From Spirochaetia bacterium (lineage in GTDB: Bacteria; Spirochaetota; Spirochaetia; DSM-16054; Sediminispirochaetaceae), in NCBI GenBank assembly GCA_021736475.1, contig JAIPFV010000004.1:1-64000 (forward strand): a stretch of 64,000 bases of DNA, in the 5' to 3' direction. Both the position numbers and the translations under genes were made by a program. The notes beneath the pieces are model-generated. The model saw only the letters and a program-made list of their open reading frames with translations, was not told the origin of the DNA and made no database searches. Positions 1 through 9,373 of this stretch are shown piece after piece; positions within the stretch are counted from its first letter, which is position 1, and each line of letters starts with the position of its first letter.

Positions 1-163
1 GATTGTGGACCGGACGGTTGACCACGGCTTGATCGGCAAAGGGGCTGGGCATGTAGTGTACAAGGTAGCCCAGTCACAGCAGCTGGATATCCGCGCGGCG
101 GGGCTGAAACTGGCTGCCGGAGAGTTATGGTCCGTGGCCGAGGAGGGCTTTCGACATGAGTAA
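1..163 (+). CDS. oraS: D-ornithine 4,5-aminomutase small subunit, C-terminal part (truncated by window start)
   Basis: Frame 2 from base 2 reads IVDRTVDHGLIGKGAGHVVYKVAQSQQLDIRAAGLKLAAGELWSVAEEGFRHE*. This is OraS-like, directly upstream of oraE with an 8-bp overlap. Confidence 0.8.
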   Translation, partial: IVDRTVDHGLIGKGAGHVVYKVAQSQQLDIRAAGLKLAAGELWSVAEEGFRHE

Positions 164-2420
164 GGAACAGCGGCCGCTGCAGCCCAATGAAAAGCTGGAT
201 ATAGACAGAATTCTGGAGGGTCTGGAAGACTACCGCCCGCGACGACGAGGCTGGACCTGGAGGCCGGGGCGCGGAGAGCCGCGGAGGATCGGTGATTTTG
301 AGTATTTTGAAACCTCCGAGTCGCTTGCGCAGAGCACGCCTCTGCCGGGGGCCCACTATTTCCACGATATAGACCCCCAGCCGGGTCCGGTGGTGACTAC
401 CGAGATTGCCTCGGGGCGTTTTGAAGACGATATTCGACGGATGCGGATGGCCGCCTGGCACGGGGCCGACCATTTAATGGTTATTCGCACCGCCGGCCAG
501 AGTCATATGGACGGGCTGATCGAGGGAACTCCCCAGGGAGTAGGGGGGGTACCGATAACCCGTAAACAGGTGCGGGCGCAGCGCAAGGCCCTGGACCTGA
601 TCGAGGACGAGGTAGGTAGGCCGATTAACTACCACTCCTACGTGAGCGGGGTTTCCGGCCCGGAGATTGCGGTGATGTTTGCCGAGGAGGGAGTGAACGG
701 CGCCCACCAGGACCCGCAGTACAACGTGCTGTACCGCAACGTAAACATGGTGCGCAGCTTTGTTGATGCAGCGGCGGCCAAGAAGATCATGGTCTGGGCG
801 GATATGGCTCAGATCGACGGGGCTCACAATGCCAACGCCACCGCCCGGGAGGCCTGGAAGGTGATGCCCGAGCTGATGGTGCAGCACGGGATAAATGCCA
901 TGTTCTCGGTAAAGGTGGGGATGAAAAAGGAGAATATCTGCCTGTCAACCGTCCCGCCGACCGCACCTCCGGCCCCCTGTATGCGTATGGACCTTCCCTA
1001 TGCGGTTGCCCTGCGTGAGTTGTTCCGGGAATACAAGATGCGCGCTCAGCAGAACACTAAGTACATGACCAGCTCGGCCCGGGAGGCGACGGTCACTCAC
1101 ACCCTGAATTTGCTAATCAGCGAACTGACCAGTGCCGATATCCAGTCGACCATTACCCCCGATGAGGGGCGTAATGTACCCTGGCACATCTATAACGTGG
1201 AGGGCTCGGATACCGCCAAACAGGCCTTCGCCGGGATGGACGGGCTTAAGGAGATGGTTACCCTGCGACGCTCCGACGGACCCCTGGCCGACAAGGTCCG
1301 CGAGCTGAAGGAGCGGGCGGTACTCTTTTTGGAGGAGATGCTGCAGAGCGGCGGCTACTTTCAGTCGGTGGAACAGGGCTTTTTTGTGGACTCGGGGCTG
1401 TATCCCGAACGCAACGGTGACGGTATTGCCCGTAAGATCGACGGCGGGGTAAGTCCCGGAGAGATCTACGAGCGGGACGAGGACTATATGGCACCGGTGA
1501 CGGCGCACTTCGGGTACAACAACCTGGCCCAATACGGCCTGGAAGATAATGGGGATGGTAATGAGAACCCGGGAAAGGGCTCGGAAAAGGGTCCGGCCTC
1601 CCTGATAGGCGGATCGACCTTTGAGAATCCGGATAAGATTGTGTTTATCGACGAGCTTGATGAAGAGGACAATGTACACCGGCGTCTGGAGAAAACCGCC
1701 AATCTTCGTAACAGCAGCAAAATCAAGCCGGAGATGGAGTGGCAGGGGGACGGTATCGTTCTGTTGACCCTGTTTCTGCCGACGGATAAGCGAACCGCCG
1801 AGTTCAGCGGCCTTGAAATTGGGCGGCGCATGGGGCTGGAGGATGTGGAGGTAATCCACTCCGAGATCATGCAGCCCGCTGAGGGAACGCGCATCGAGCT
1901 GAAGGGCCGCTTTAACCAGGTAATCGATACTGCGAAGCTGGAGATACCTCCGGCCCCGGAGATTCTAAGTGAAGAGGAGATTCGCGCCGAGATAAAGTCA
2001 ACGCCCCTGAAGGTGGTAGCCGGTACCGTGGGCAACGACGAGCACTCGGTGGGGCTGCGGGAGGTTATCGATATTAAGCACGGCGGCCTGGAGGGCTTTG
2101 GCATCCAGTGCCACTACCTCGGTACATCGGTGCCCCTGGAGAAGCTGGTGGATGCAGCCATAGAGCTGGAAGCCGATGCGATTCTGGCCAGTACCATCAT
2201 CAGCCACTACGACGTTCACTACCAGCACATGAAACGGCTCCATGAGCTGTGCGTGGAAAAGGGCATCCGCGATCGGATTATACTGATTTCCGGGGGTACC
2301 CAGGTAAGCCCGGAGATGGCGGTAGAGCAGGGAGTGGATGCGGGCTTCGGACGCGGTACCAAGGGTATCCATGTCGCCACTTTTCTTGTAAAGCGGCGGC
2401 GGGAAATTCGCGGTGAGTAG
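156..2420 (+). CDS. oraE: D-ornithine 4,5-aminomutase large subunit (B12- and PLP-dependent)
   Basis: 754 aa. C-terminal cobalamin-binding domain with DEHSVG (DxHxxG) and a Rossmann-like tail (ILISGGTQVSPEMAVEQGVDAGFGRG). Overall OraE-like sequence and gene context. Confidence 0.93.
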   Translation: MSKEQRPLQPNEKLDIDRILEGLEDYRPRRRGWTWRPGRGEPRRIGDFEYFETSESLAQSTPLPGAHYFHDIDPQPGPVVTTEIASGRFEDDIRRMRMAAWHGADHLMVIRTAGQSHMDGLIEGTPQGVGGVPITRKQVRAQRKALDLIEDEVGRPINYHSYVSGVSGPEIAVMFAEEGVNGAHQDPQYNVLYRNVNMVRSFVDAAAAKKIMVWADMAQIDGAHNANATAREAWKVMPELMVQHGINAMFSVKVGMKKENICLSTVPPTAPPAPCMRMDLPYAVALRELFREYKMRAQQNTKYMTSSAREATVTHTLNLLISELTSADIQSTITPDEGRNVPWHIYNVEGSDTAKQAFAGMDGLKEMVTLRRSDGPLADKVRELKERAVLFLEEMLQSGGYFQSVEQGFFVDSGLYPERNGDGIARKIDGGVSPGEIYERDEDYMAPVTAHFGYNNLAQYGLEDNGDGNENPGKGSEKGPASLIGGSTFENPDKIVFIDELDEEDNVHRRLEKTANLRNSSKIKPEMEWQGDGIVLLTLFLPTDKRTAEFSGLEIGRRMGLEDVEVIHSEIMQPAEGTRIELKGRFNQVIDTAKLEIPPAPEILSEEEIRAEIKSTPLKVVAGTVGNDEHSVGLREVIDIKHGGLEGFGIQCHYLGTSVPLEKLVDAAIELEADAILASTIISHYDVHYQHMKRLHELCVEKGIRDRIILISGGTQVSPEMAVEQGVDAGFGRGTKGIHVATFLVKRRREIRGE

Positions 2421-2491
2421 CAGAAGGGCCGCGCCTGTCTTCCTACGGCCCGGCATGGCCAGACGCGGCCCAAAATAATGGATAGCAGCCC

Positions 2492-3991
2492 ATGAAAGTC
2501 GATGTATTAGTAGCCGAAATCGGCAGTACTACCACCATGGTCAATGCCTTCGACGGGGTGCAAGGAAACCTGGGCTTACAGGCGGATGCCCCGGTAGTCG
2601 GGAACCCCGGCCTGCCGGCTGAGGATGGGGGTTCCTGGCTAGCGCCCCGTTACCTGGGTCAGGGGGTAGCTCCCACCAGCGTTGATCAGGGTGATGTGCG
2701 GATTGGACTGGATGCGGCGGTGGCCGACCTGAGCCACAGACTGGGGAGCAGCGAGGCCGGGCTTACCTGGAACCGCTTTTACGCTACCAGTAGTGCCGCC
2801 GGTGGATTGCGTATGACCGTGCACGGCTTGGTCTACGATATGACGGTCAGGGCGGGAAAGGAGGCTGCCCTGGGGGCCGGAGCCAACCTGCACATGGTCA
2901 CCGCCGGCAAGCTGCGGGAGGGGGATCTTGAAAAGCTGGCCTCCATTCATCCCAATATTATTTTGATTGCCGGAGGCGTTGACTATGGAGAGCGGGATAC
3001 TGCCCTGTACAACGCCCGGAAAATTGCCGAGCTGCTGGAGCGGGAGAAACTTCATATCCCGGTGATCTACGCCGGTAATATCGAAAACCAGGATGAGGTG
3101 GTCCGCATTTTTAAGAATAACGACAATTTTAGGGACAGCGGTATTACTAAAAACAGCGGCGGGCGGCTGTACGTGACTGAGAATGTGTATCCCCGAATCG
3201 ACCAACTGAATATAGAGCCGACCCGGGGAATTATCCAAGAGGTTTTCGAACGGCACATTACCGGCGGGCCGGGTATGGAGCATATCCGCGAACGTATCGA
3301 CGGGCCGGTGGTTCCGACTCCCGGCGCGGTGATGCGGGCTGCCCGGGTGCTTAAGGCGGAGATAGGCGATTTAGTGGTGCTGGATGTCGGCGGGGCAACC
3401 ACCGATGTCCATTCGGTTACCGGCGGCAGCGAGGAGATTTCCCGCATTCTTATCGCCCCCGAACCGGAGGCGAAACGGACGGTCGAGGGAGATCTGGGCA
3501 CCTATGTCAGCCGCCGAAACGTTTTGAAAGGACGCGATCTGGAACAGACTCTGGAACGGCTGGGCTTAAGCAAAGAGGAGTTTGAGCAGGCCTTGGAGGC
3601 GCTCCCGGCTATTCCGCAGTATGAGGCGCAGTTTAGGCTGGCCGAAGAGCTGGCCCGGTCGGCGGCGGTCCAGGCGCTGCAGCGGCATGCCGGCAGTTAC
3701 CGAAACCTGTATGGTCCGGAGGGAAAAAAGCAGATTGCCGAAGGCAAGGATTTGTCGGCGGTAAAGTGTGTGATCGGCACCGGAGGTGCCCTTACACGTC
3801 TGCCTAACAGGCAGAAAATATTGCAGATGGCGGTATCCGGAATGCCGGGCACCAGCCTGAGCCCTCCGCAAAATGTGGAGTACTGCTTTGATAATCACTA
3901 TATTATGGCCTCCCTGGGAGTGCTATCAAAAGAGCATCCCAATGCGGCGGTACAGCTGATTAAGGAGAGTCTATGGCCGGCCCCAATGTAA
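2492..3991 (+). CDS. GlmL/MutL-family (ASKHA-like) protein, probable aminomutase reactivating factor of the ornithine cluster
   Basis: 499 aa. VDVLVAEIGSTTTMVNAFDG N-terminus and VVLDVGGATTDVHSV motif, located between oraE and the racemase. Confidence 0.85.
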   Translation: MKVDVLVAEIGSTTTMVNAFDGVQGNLGLQADAPVVGNPGLPAEDGGSWLAPRYLGQGVAPTSVDQGDVRIGLDAAVADLSHRLGSSEAGLTWNRFYATSSAAGGLRMTVHGLVYDMTVRAGKEAALGAGANLHMVTAGKLREGDLEKLASIHPNIILIAGGVDYGERDTALYNARKIAELLEREKLHIPVIYAGNIENQDEVVRIFKNNDNFRDSGITKNSGGRLYVTENVYPRIDQLNIEPTRGIIQEVFERHITGGPGMEHIRERIDGPVVPTPGAVMRAARVLKAEIGDLVVLDVGGATTDVHSVTGGSEEISRILIAPEPEAKRTVEGDLGTYVSRRNVLKGRDLEQTLERLGLSKEEFEQALEALPAIPQYEAQFRLAEELARSAAVQALQRHAGSYRNLYGPEGKKQIAEGKDLSAVKCVIGTGGALTRLPNRQKILQMAVSGMPGTSLSPPQNVEYCFDNHYIMASLGVLSKEHPNAAVQLIKESLWPAPM

Positions 3992-5832
3992 TTGTGAACA
4001 TCGATAAGATAGAGGCCAACGCGCGGAGCATCACTTCTATGTGCGGCGACTATGGTATAGAGGTAACCGGGGTAACAAAAGTTACCTGCGGTATGCCCTC
4101 GGTAGCCCGGGCTCTGCTGCGGGGTGGAGTGAAGGGGATCGGCGAGTCACGCTTGGAAAATGTGCATCGTCTGAGGGCCAACGGGATTGTGGACGAAATG
4201 ATGCTGTTGCGGATTCCTCCCCTCAGCGAAACTGATGAGATCGTGAGGTCGGTTGATATCAGCCTTAATTCGGAGCTTTCAGTAATCCGCTCTCTTAGCA
4301 GGGCGGCGGAGGAGCACGGGCTTGTTCATAATGTAATTTTGATGATCGACCTAGGCGACCTGCGGGAGGGACTGTGGCCGGAGGATGTGCTGCCGGCGGC
4401 ACGGGAAACCCTGGAACTGCCGAATCTGAAGCTGAAAGGGGTCGGTACCAACCTCACCTGCTACGGAGGGGTAATTCCCACCGAAAAGAATATGCTTCAG
4501 CTGGTTGACTGGGCCCACCGGATTGAAGATACCTTCGGAGTAAAGCTAGAGACTATCTCCGGAGGCAATTCCTCCTCACTTCCCTTACTGAAGAAGGGGA
4601 ACATGCCGCAGGGGGTGAACCACCTTCGCATTGGCGAGGCGCTGATGTTGGGCCGGGAGACTGTACATCGCAGCGCTTGGCCGGGTACCAGTCAGGACGC
4701 CTTTTTGCTGGAAGCGGAACTGATCGAACTGAAGAAGAAGCCCTCCGTACCGATTGGCGAGACCGGAGAGGATGCCTTTGGAAAAACACCTACCTTTGAG
4801 GACAAGGGGAAAATACTGCGGGGGATACTGAACATCGGCCGGGAGGATGTTGATGTAGAGGGACTGCAGCCGGTAGCCCCTCAGCAGCGCATACTGGGAG
4901 CTTCCAGCGATCATCTATTAGTGGATCTAAGCCCGGACTATGAGAAGGGCGAACAAGAACAAAGCGATTTAGAACAGGCCGGCCCCCAGCGGCTTGAGCT
5001 TGGTGACAAGGTTGCCTTTCGCATGAACTATTCGGCGCTGCTGGCGGCCATGACTTCAGCGTATGTCTCAAAACGGGAGATTGGCGCCGAACCGGAGGGA
5101 GGGCAAAGGACTGTTCTGCGCTTTTTTGGCGGGAATCTGTCCCGGGACCCCGATTCGGCCTTTCACCGGACCCTGCGGAGTATCGGGTACCGGGTGGTGA
5201 GCTCTTCCGACTCCATAAAACCAGGCCGGGAGCTACAGACCGCTATCGCCGGCTGCGTGCAAAACAATTGCATGCCGGTTCTCTGTGGCCAAGAGCAGCT
5301 GAGCCCCGACGGGTTTACTGCATGCACCCGTAGTATTGAGAACGCCGGGCTTCTCTGGCTCTCGCCGGGGGCCGGGATTATTGGTGACAAAAAAAGTTCC
5401 CCTGCGGGCTCTCTCGGGCAGCTGCTGCAGGGGGAAAATGAGCACTACCTATCCCCGGCTGCGGATAACATAGTTTTGGTCGGCTTACGTGAAGTGGGCG
5501 AGCGGGAAGCCGGGATTATCCGGCGCCTGGGCATTACCGTGTACACAATGGAGGACATTGATTCTTTAGGGATATCCGCTGTACTGCGGAAGGCACTGCA
5601 GCGGGCGGTAATTGGTACGCGCGGGGTGTATGTCTATTTTGATGAGCGCCTGGCCGACGGAGGCCAGGAGGGGCTTACCAACCGCGAAACCCACCTGGCG
5701 ATGGAGATGATTGCCCGCTCTGGCTTTATGCGAGTGCTCGATGTGTCCGGTGCTCACACCGGCGGTCGCAGCGGGTCGAAGCTGAAAAAATTTGTGGCCT
5801 CCGCACTTGGCAAGCGAATTCTGGGGCCTTAA
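3973..5832 (+). CDS. orr: Ornithine racemase (fold-III PLP, AlaR N-terminal type) with C-terminal arginase-fold-like domain
   Basis: 619 aa. GVTKVTCG PLP-lysine motif, and ILGASSDHLLVDLS...YSALLAAMTSAYV typical of the Orr C-terminus at about aa 307-365. An extra ~250 aa follow that resemble ureohydrolases (NIVLVGLREVGEREAGIIRRLGITVYTMEDIDSLG...YFDERLAD...GLTNRETHLAMEMIARSGFMRVLDVSGAHTG). Overlaps the preceding gene by 19 bp. Confidence 0.85.
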   Translation: MAGPNVIVNIDKIEANARSITSMCGDYGIEVTGVTKVTCGMPSVARALLRGGVKGIGESRLENVHRLRANGIVDEMMLLRIPPLSETDEIVRSVDISLNSELSVIRSLSRAAEEHGLVHNVILMIDLGDLREGLWPEDVLPAARETLELPNLKLKGVGTNLTCYGGVIPTEKNMLQLVDWAHRIEDTFGVKLETISGGNSSSLPLLKKGNMPQGVNHLRIGEALMLGRETVHRSAWPGTSQDAFLLEAELIELKKKPSVPIGETGEDAFGKTPTFEDKGKILRGILNIGREDVDVEGLQPVAPQQRILGASSDHLLVDLSPDYEKGEQEQSDLEQAGPQRLELGDKVAFRMNYSALLAAMTSAYVSKREIGAEPEGGQRTVLRFFGGNLSRDPDSAFHRTLRSIGYRVVSSSDSIKPGRELQTAIAGCVQNNCMPVLCGQEQLSPDGFTACTRSIENAGLLWLSPGAGIIGDKKSSPAGSLGQLLQGENEHYLSPAADNIVLVGLREVGEREAGIIRRLGITVYTMEDIDSLGISAVLRKALQRAVIGTRGVYVYFDERLADGGQEGLTNRETHLAMEMIARSGFMRVLDVSGAHTGGRSGSKLKKFVASALGKRILGP

Positions 5833-5840
5833 AAAGCGGT

Positions 5841-7847
5841 TTATAAAAATCGGAGAGGATGGTTACCCTCGGGAAAGGCAATTTTGGGCACTGCCTGTTT
5901 GATATAGTCGAGACAGAGGGGCAGTCCAATACGCCGGACCAGCTGTTGAAACCTGGCGTTCCAATGGAGGTTTGACCAGAGAGGTTCGGTGCACAGTTTG
6001 AGAAGGGAAATATCATGATCGTGATATGCCTGTTCCAGCCATTCGAGGGCTTCGGTATCTCTTTTTAAAGTGTGAAGGGCAAGCGCCACAAAATAGGCAT
6101 CTTCCCCTCCCAATCGTGCATGTTCGGCCTTACTTTTTTTCAAGGCATCTTCGGCTGCCTCAATCTTGCCGGTAAAGGCCCTGGCTATGGATAGCTCTGC
6201 CAGGGTGTATCCGTTTTTTTCCAAGGAAACAACATGTTCGGCTGAGCGTACTGCACCTCTATAATCTCCTTGTGCGAGAAGGATGAATGTCAAAAGTGAG
6301 AGTACCAAATACCGATCGGGGTATAGTTCGTCAATAATGTGCAGTAAACGAAGGCTGTCGGAGTACATTCCTGTGCGGAAATAGTATTTTGCAAGACGGT
6401 AATTAATGGCAATGTCAGTTGGATGAAGTTGCAAGGCGCGTTGAAGCATTGGATAGGCTTCTTTAAATCTTCCGGTACTCATCAAAAGCTCGGCGTACCA
6501 AAGGAGGTTGTCCGCATAGTCGGGGTTATTTCGAAGTGCATCCGAAAAATAATTTTCTGCCGTAGGCATGTCCCAATCCCACTCCATTTTCTTTCCCGCT
6601 AATACCATGAGTGCTCTACTATGGCCGGGATCGTACTGTAATGCACGCTTTAGTAACTGTTCTACCTTTACCTTTCTGCGTTCATTTACCCGGGCATCCA
6701 CACCGTAGCCTCCTAAGGAGAAAAAGGAGAATGCCAAACCCGCATAGCCATCGCTGCAGCGGGGGTTTATCTGAATAGCCCGACCATAGTACTTGCGGGC
6801 GCGGAGTATATTTCCATCGTGGTACACACTGGACCTCAATGTAAGGTCTCCGAGTACGCATAATTCCTTTGATCGCAATACTAAAGGGTTTGCCGGGGAA
6901 TTTTCCCGAAAGGAAGCTGTATTCATGTGCACATGTCGTATAATTTTCTCAACATCATCGAGTCTAACTTCTCGATTCCCTTGAGACCTATGAGATTGCG
7001 ACCCTTGGCTATATGGTATTTTTGGTAACCAGAGTTGGGCGTTATTTATATGCGTGCTCTCTCGAATAAGGGAAAGCAGTTCAACAGTTGTCTGTTCCGG
7101 CTGTACACCCAGTTCCTGGTCGAGAATTTGCTCGCATTGCCGGTATTGACGAAGGGCTGCCTGGTTTTGTCCGGATTTCAAGAATAAACGGATCAATGTT
7201 CTATGGGCTCTCTCATTCAAACTATCTATCTCTATCAGCCTACGGCAGGTTCTGATAGCGGTATCTAATTCATTCTGATATTCGCAGAGTATCGCCATCT
7301 CCTCCAAATTAGTTGAAAGGGTCTGCTTTAAATTCTCTCCATAGAGAAACTGCCATTCATCAAAAACATCACAATCGAGGAGGGTTACTCCTGAGAGAAA
7401 ATCATCGGTATACAGATCGATTGCTGCTTGTAGATCTTCTTTATAGGTTTGAGTCTTATATGTATCGCCTTTGAAACCTTCTTTAATAAAAAGAAAATCT
7501 TGTTGGCGTAGACTTTCCGAACGGGATTGAAATTCATGAACATCTACCCAGATCGAGTTCAGATCTAACGGTCCGACTACTTCGTAACTTGCAGGTAACA
7601 CGTTCTGACCGCATAAAGAGCGGATTTCAAACAGAACTTTTCGAAGATTTGCATGAGCATGGGAGTAATCGCTGTCGGGCCAGAAAAGTGATGCGAGTCG
7701 ATCGCGAGAAAAGCTTCTCTGATGAACCGTCAAATAGGCGATTGCGCCAATTGTCTTTTTGCGTGAGAAATGCACGGTTTCATTTCCAGAAAGTATATGG
7801 GGAGGACCAAAGAGAAAGACTTTTCTATTCAACCCTTTTTCTTGCAT
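5841..7847 (-). CDS. SARP/BTAD-type transcriptional regulator with TPR repeats
   Basis: 668 aa. N-terminal winged-helix (RKKTIGAIAYLTVHQRSFSRDRLASLFWPD), BTAD segment (DSLNERAHRTLIRLFLKSGQNQAALRQYRQCEQILDQELGVQPEQTT), and C-terminal TPRs. Confidence 0.85.
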   Translation of the reverse strand: MQEKGLNRKVFLFGPPHILSGNETVHFSRKKTIGAIAYLTVHQRSFSRDRLASLFWPDSDYSHAHANLRKVLFEIRSLCGQNVLPASYEVVGPLDLNSIWVDVHEFQSRSESLRQQDFLFIKEGFKGDTYKTQTYKEDLQAAIDLYTDDFLSGVTLLDCDVFDEWQFLYGENLKQTLSTNLEEMAILCEYQNELDTAIRTCRRLIEIDSLNERAHRTLIRLFLKSGQNQAALRQYRQCEQILDQELGVQPEQTTVELLSLIRESTHINNAQLWLPKIPYSQGSQSHRSQGNREVRLDDVEKIIRHVHMNTASFRENSPANPLVLRSKELCVLGDLTLRSSVYHDGNILRARKYYGRAIQINPRCSDGYAGLAFSFFSLGGYGVDARVNERRKVKVEQLLKRALQYDPGHSRALMVLAGKKMEWDWDMPTAENYFSDALRNNPDYADNLLWYAELLMSTGRFKEAYPMLQRALQLHPTDIAINYRLAKYYFRTGMYSDSLRLLHIIDELYPDRYLVLSLLTFILLAQGDYRGAVRSAEHVVSLEKNGYTLAELSIARAFTGKIEAAEDALKKSKAEHARLGGEDAYFVALALHTLKRDTEALEWLEQAYHDHDISLLKLCTEPLWSNLHWNARFQQLVRRIGLPLCLDYIKQAVPKIAFPEGNHPLRFL

Positions 7848-7952
7848 GAATACAAATAGTATATCATAGCTTGTTACGTTTTTACAGATTATAGGATGAT
7901 ATACACCTGCTTATATAAACCACTTATACTCAGGAAAAATTTTGTGAATGTT

Positions 7953-9323
7953 TTATTCAAATGAGATATCGGTTATCGAAGTACTGATGTCTTTCCCTAG
8001 AGTATTGACCATTCCCCGCAGCTTGTCTTCGGGGCTGCTGCCGTATTGGGTAAATAATACCTCACCAGTTTCTAAGCGGATTACCCGGGCATCTAACTCA
8101 ATGCGCTGACCAAAACGGCTCACGCTGCCAACAATAATAATTTCGGAATTAAGGAGATTTCCAATCTCGATTGACTCTTCAGTAGAGGTGAACCCTGACA
8201 ATTGATATTCGGATTCTTCAAGAATTGAATTGATCCGGCTGCGCTCTATTACAGTAACCGCCGGAGAATTTGCAATAGCGGTAATAAGCATTTCCGAAAG
8301 GGCGGGGCCTAGGCCGAGTTCTTTTGCCGGTGGGTTTGTTTCTACAAAAGGAAAGACCACAGTTTTCAGGGGAACTATCGCAGCCTTCGCTTGGACGTTT
8401 TTAGAGTCGACTGAGGGATTAGATGGGCCGGTCAAACCGTCGGTTGAACCGGCACCGCTCTGGGGGGAGACCGATGTTAATTTTGATTCCGATGCAGAAG
8501 CCGGCTCGAGTTCTTCAAGAATCCCCCGCAGGGTTGCGGCGAAGTTCTCGTTCACGGTTCCGATAAATTGGGTTACCCGCCGTTTTAAAATTTCCTGGTA
8601 CCCGCTGGTTACGCCGGTAGCCAGCATGTGTGCATCGCTCTTTATACCGACCGGTTCGAGTGTGATAGTACCGTTCGTGGTTTCCAGTTCGAGAATACCG
8701 GAATCCTCGCTGCCGATGTACCCGATAAACTCCTCGGCATCTCTTTCTACCAGAGTCACCGGGAGATTGTTGATATTGAAATAGCCGCTGCTCGCTTCGA
8801 GATTGATGTTAAGATTTTCCGGTGGGATAATCGCATGTATGTCGGCATTGGTGCTGACCGCCGAATAATCTACTATAAGGCCGCTGCGCTTGACGATATT
8901 AATGGGACCATTGGTCGTTTCGATCTCGAGCTTCTCGCCCGCATTGATAACAAACACCTCGGTATTTGTGAGGTCGGCCTCAATATTACCGATGACATCT
9001 GAAAAGAGCAGCGTACCATTGCTGTTTTCTACGTATACATACGCATTGCGGGGTACCTTGAGGCGAAAATTCTCCGCACTATCTACCTCTAAATAGAGGG
9101 TCTCTTCGTCGCGTTCGTACACTTGCGGTGTGTCGTACAGGATTACTTCAGGCTGTTGATCGCCCTTGATCACGATATTTGAATTAGAACCTATGATTTC
9201 TACATATCGGATTCCACTTACGTCCTGGGGACGCTGCCCACCCGATTCAGCTTGATAGGGCGGTGCAGTGGTACAGGCCCCGACGAATACTGATACACTC
9301 AGTAAAAACAACAGCTTTTTCAT
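7953..9323 (-). CDS. Lipoprotein with DUF4097-like beta-helical domain and C-terminal CsgG-like domain
   Basis: 456 aa. Lipobox-like SVFVGAC; SNSNIVIKGD...LEIETTNGPINI...LELETTNGTITLEPV repeats; VVFPFVETNPPAKELGLGPALSEMLITAIANSPAVTVIERSRINSILEE is CsgG/FlgO-like. Confidence 0.75.
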   Translation of the reverse strand: MKKLLFLLSVSVFVGACTTAPPYQAESGGQRPQDVSGIRYVEIIGSNSNIVIKGDQQPEVILYDTPQVYERDEETLYLEVDSAENFRLKVPRNAYVYVENSNGTLLFSDVIGNIEADLTNTEVFVINAGEKLEIETTNGPINIVKRSGLIVDYSAVSTNADIHAIIPPENLNINLEASSGYFNINNLPVTLVERDAEEFIGYIGSEDSGILELETTNGTITLEPVGIKSDAHMLATGVTSGYQEILKRRVTQFIGTVNENFAATLRGILEELEPASASESKLTSVSPQSGAGSTDGLTGPSNPSVDSKNVQAKAAIVPLKTVVFPFVETNPPAKELGLGPALSEMLITAIANSPAVTVIERSRINSILEESEYQLSGFTSTEESIEIGNLLNSEIIIVGSVSRFGQRIELDARVIRLETGEVLFTQYGSSPEDKLRGMVNTLGKDISTSITDISFE

Positions 9324-9373
9324 ATGAGCTGATGGTACGAATTTCGGTTCCCTGCGTCAATACTATCGCTGCT

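Noticed and set aside
474-2473. Antisense ORFs opposite oraE (137, 248, 78, 206, 152 and 84 aa)
   Set aside because: Shadow ORFs opposite a clearly conserved gene, with repetitive His/Pro/Arg-rich composition and no domain signal.
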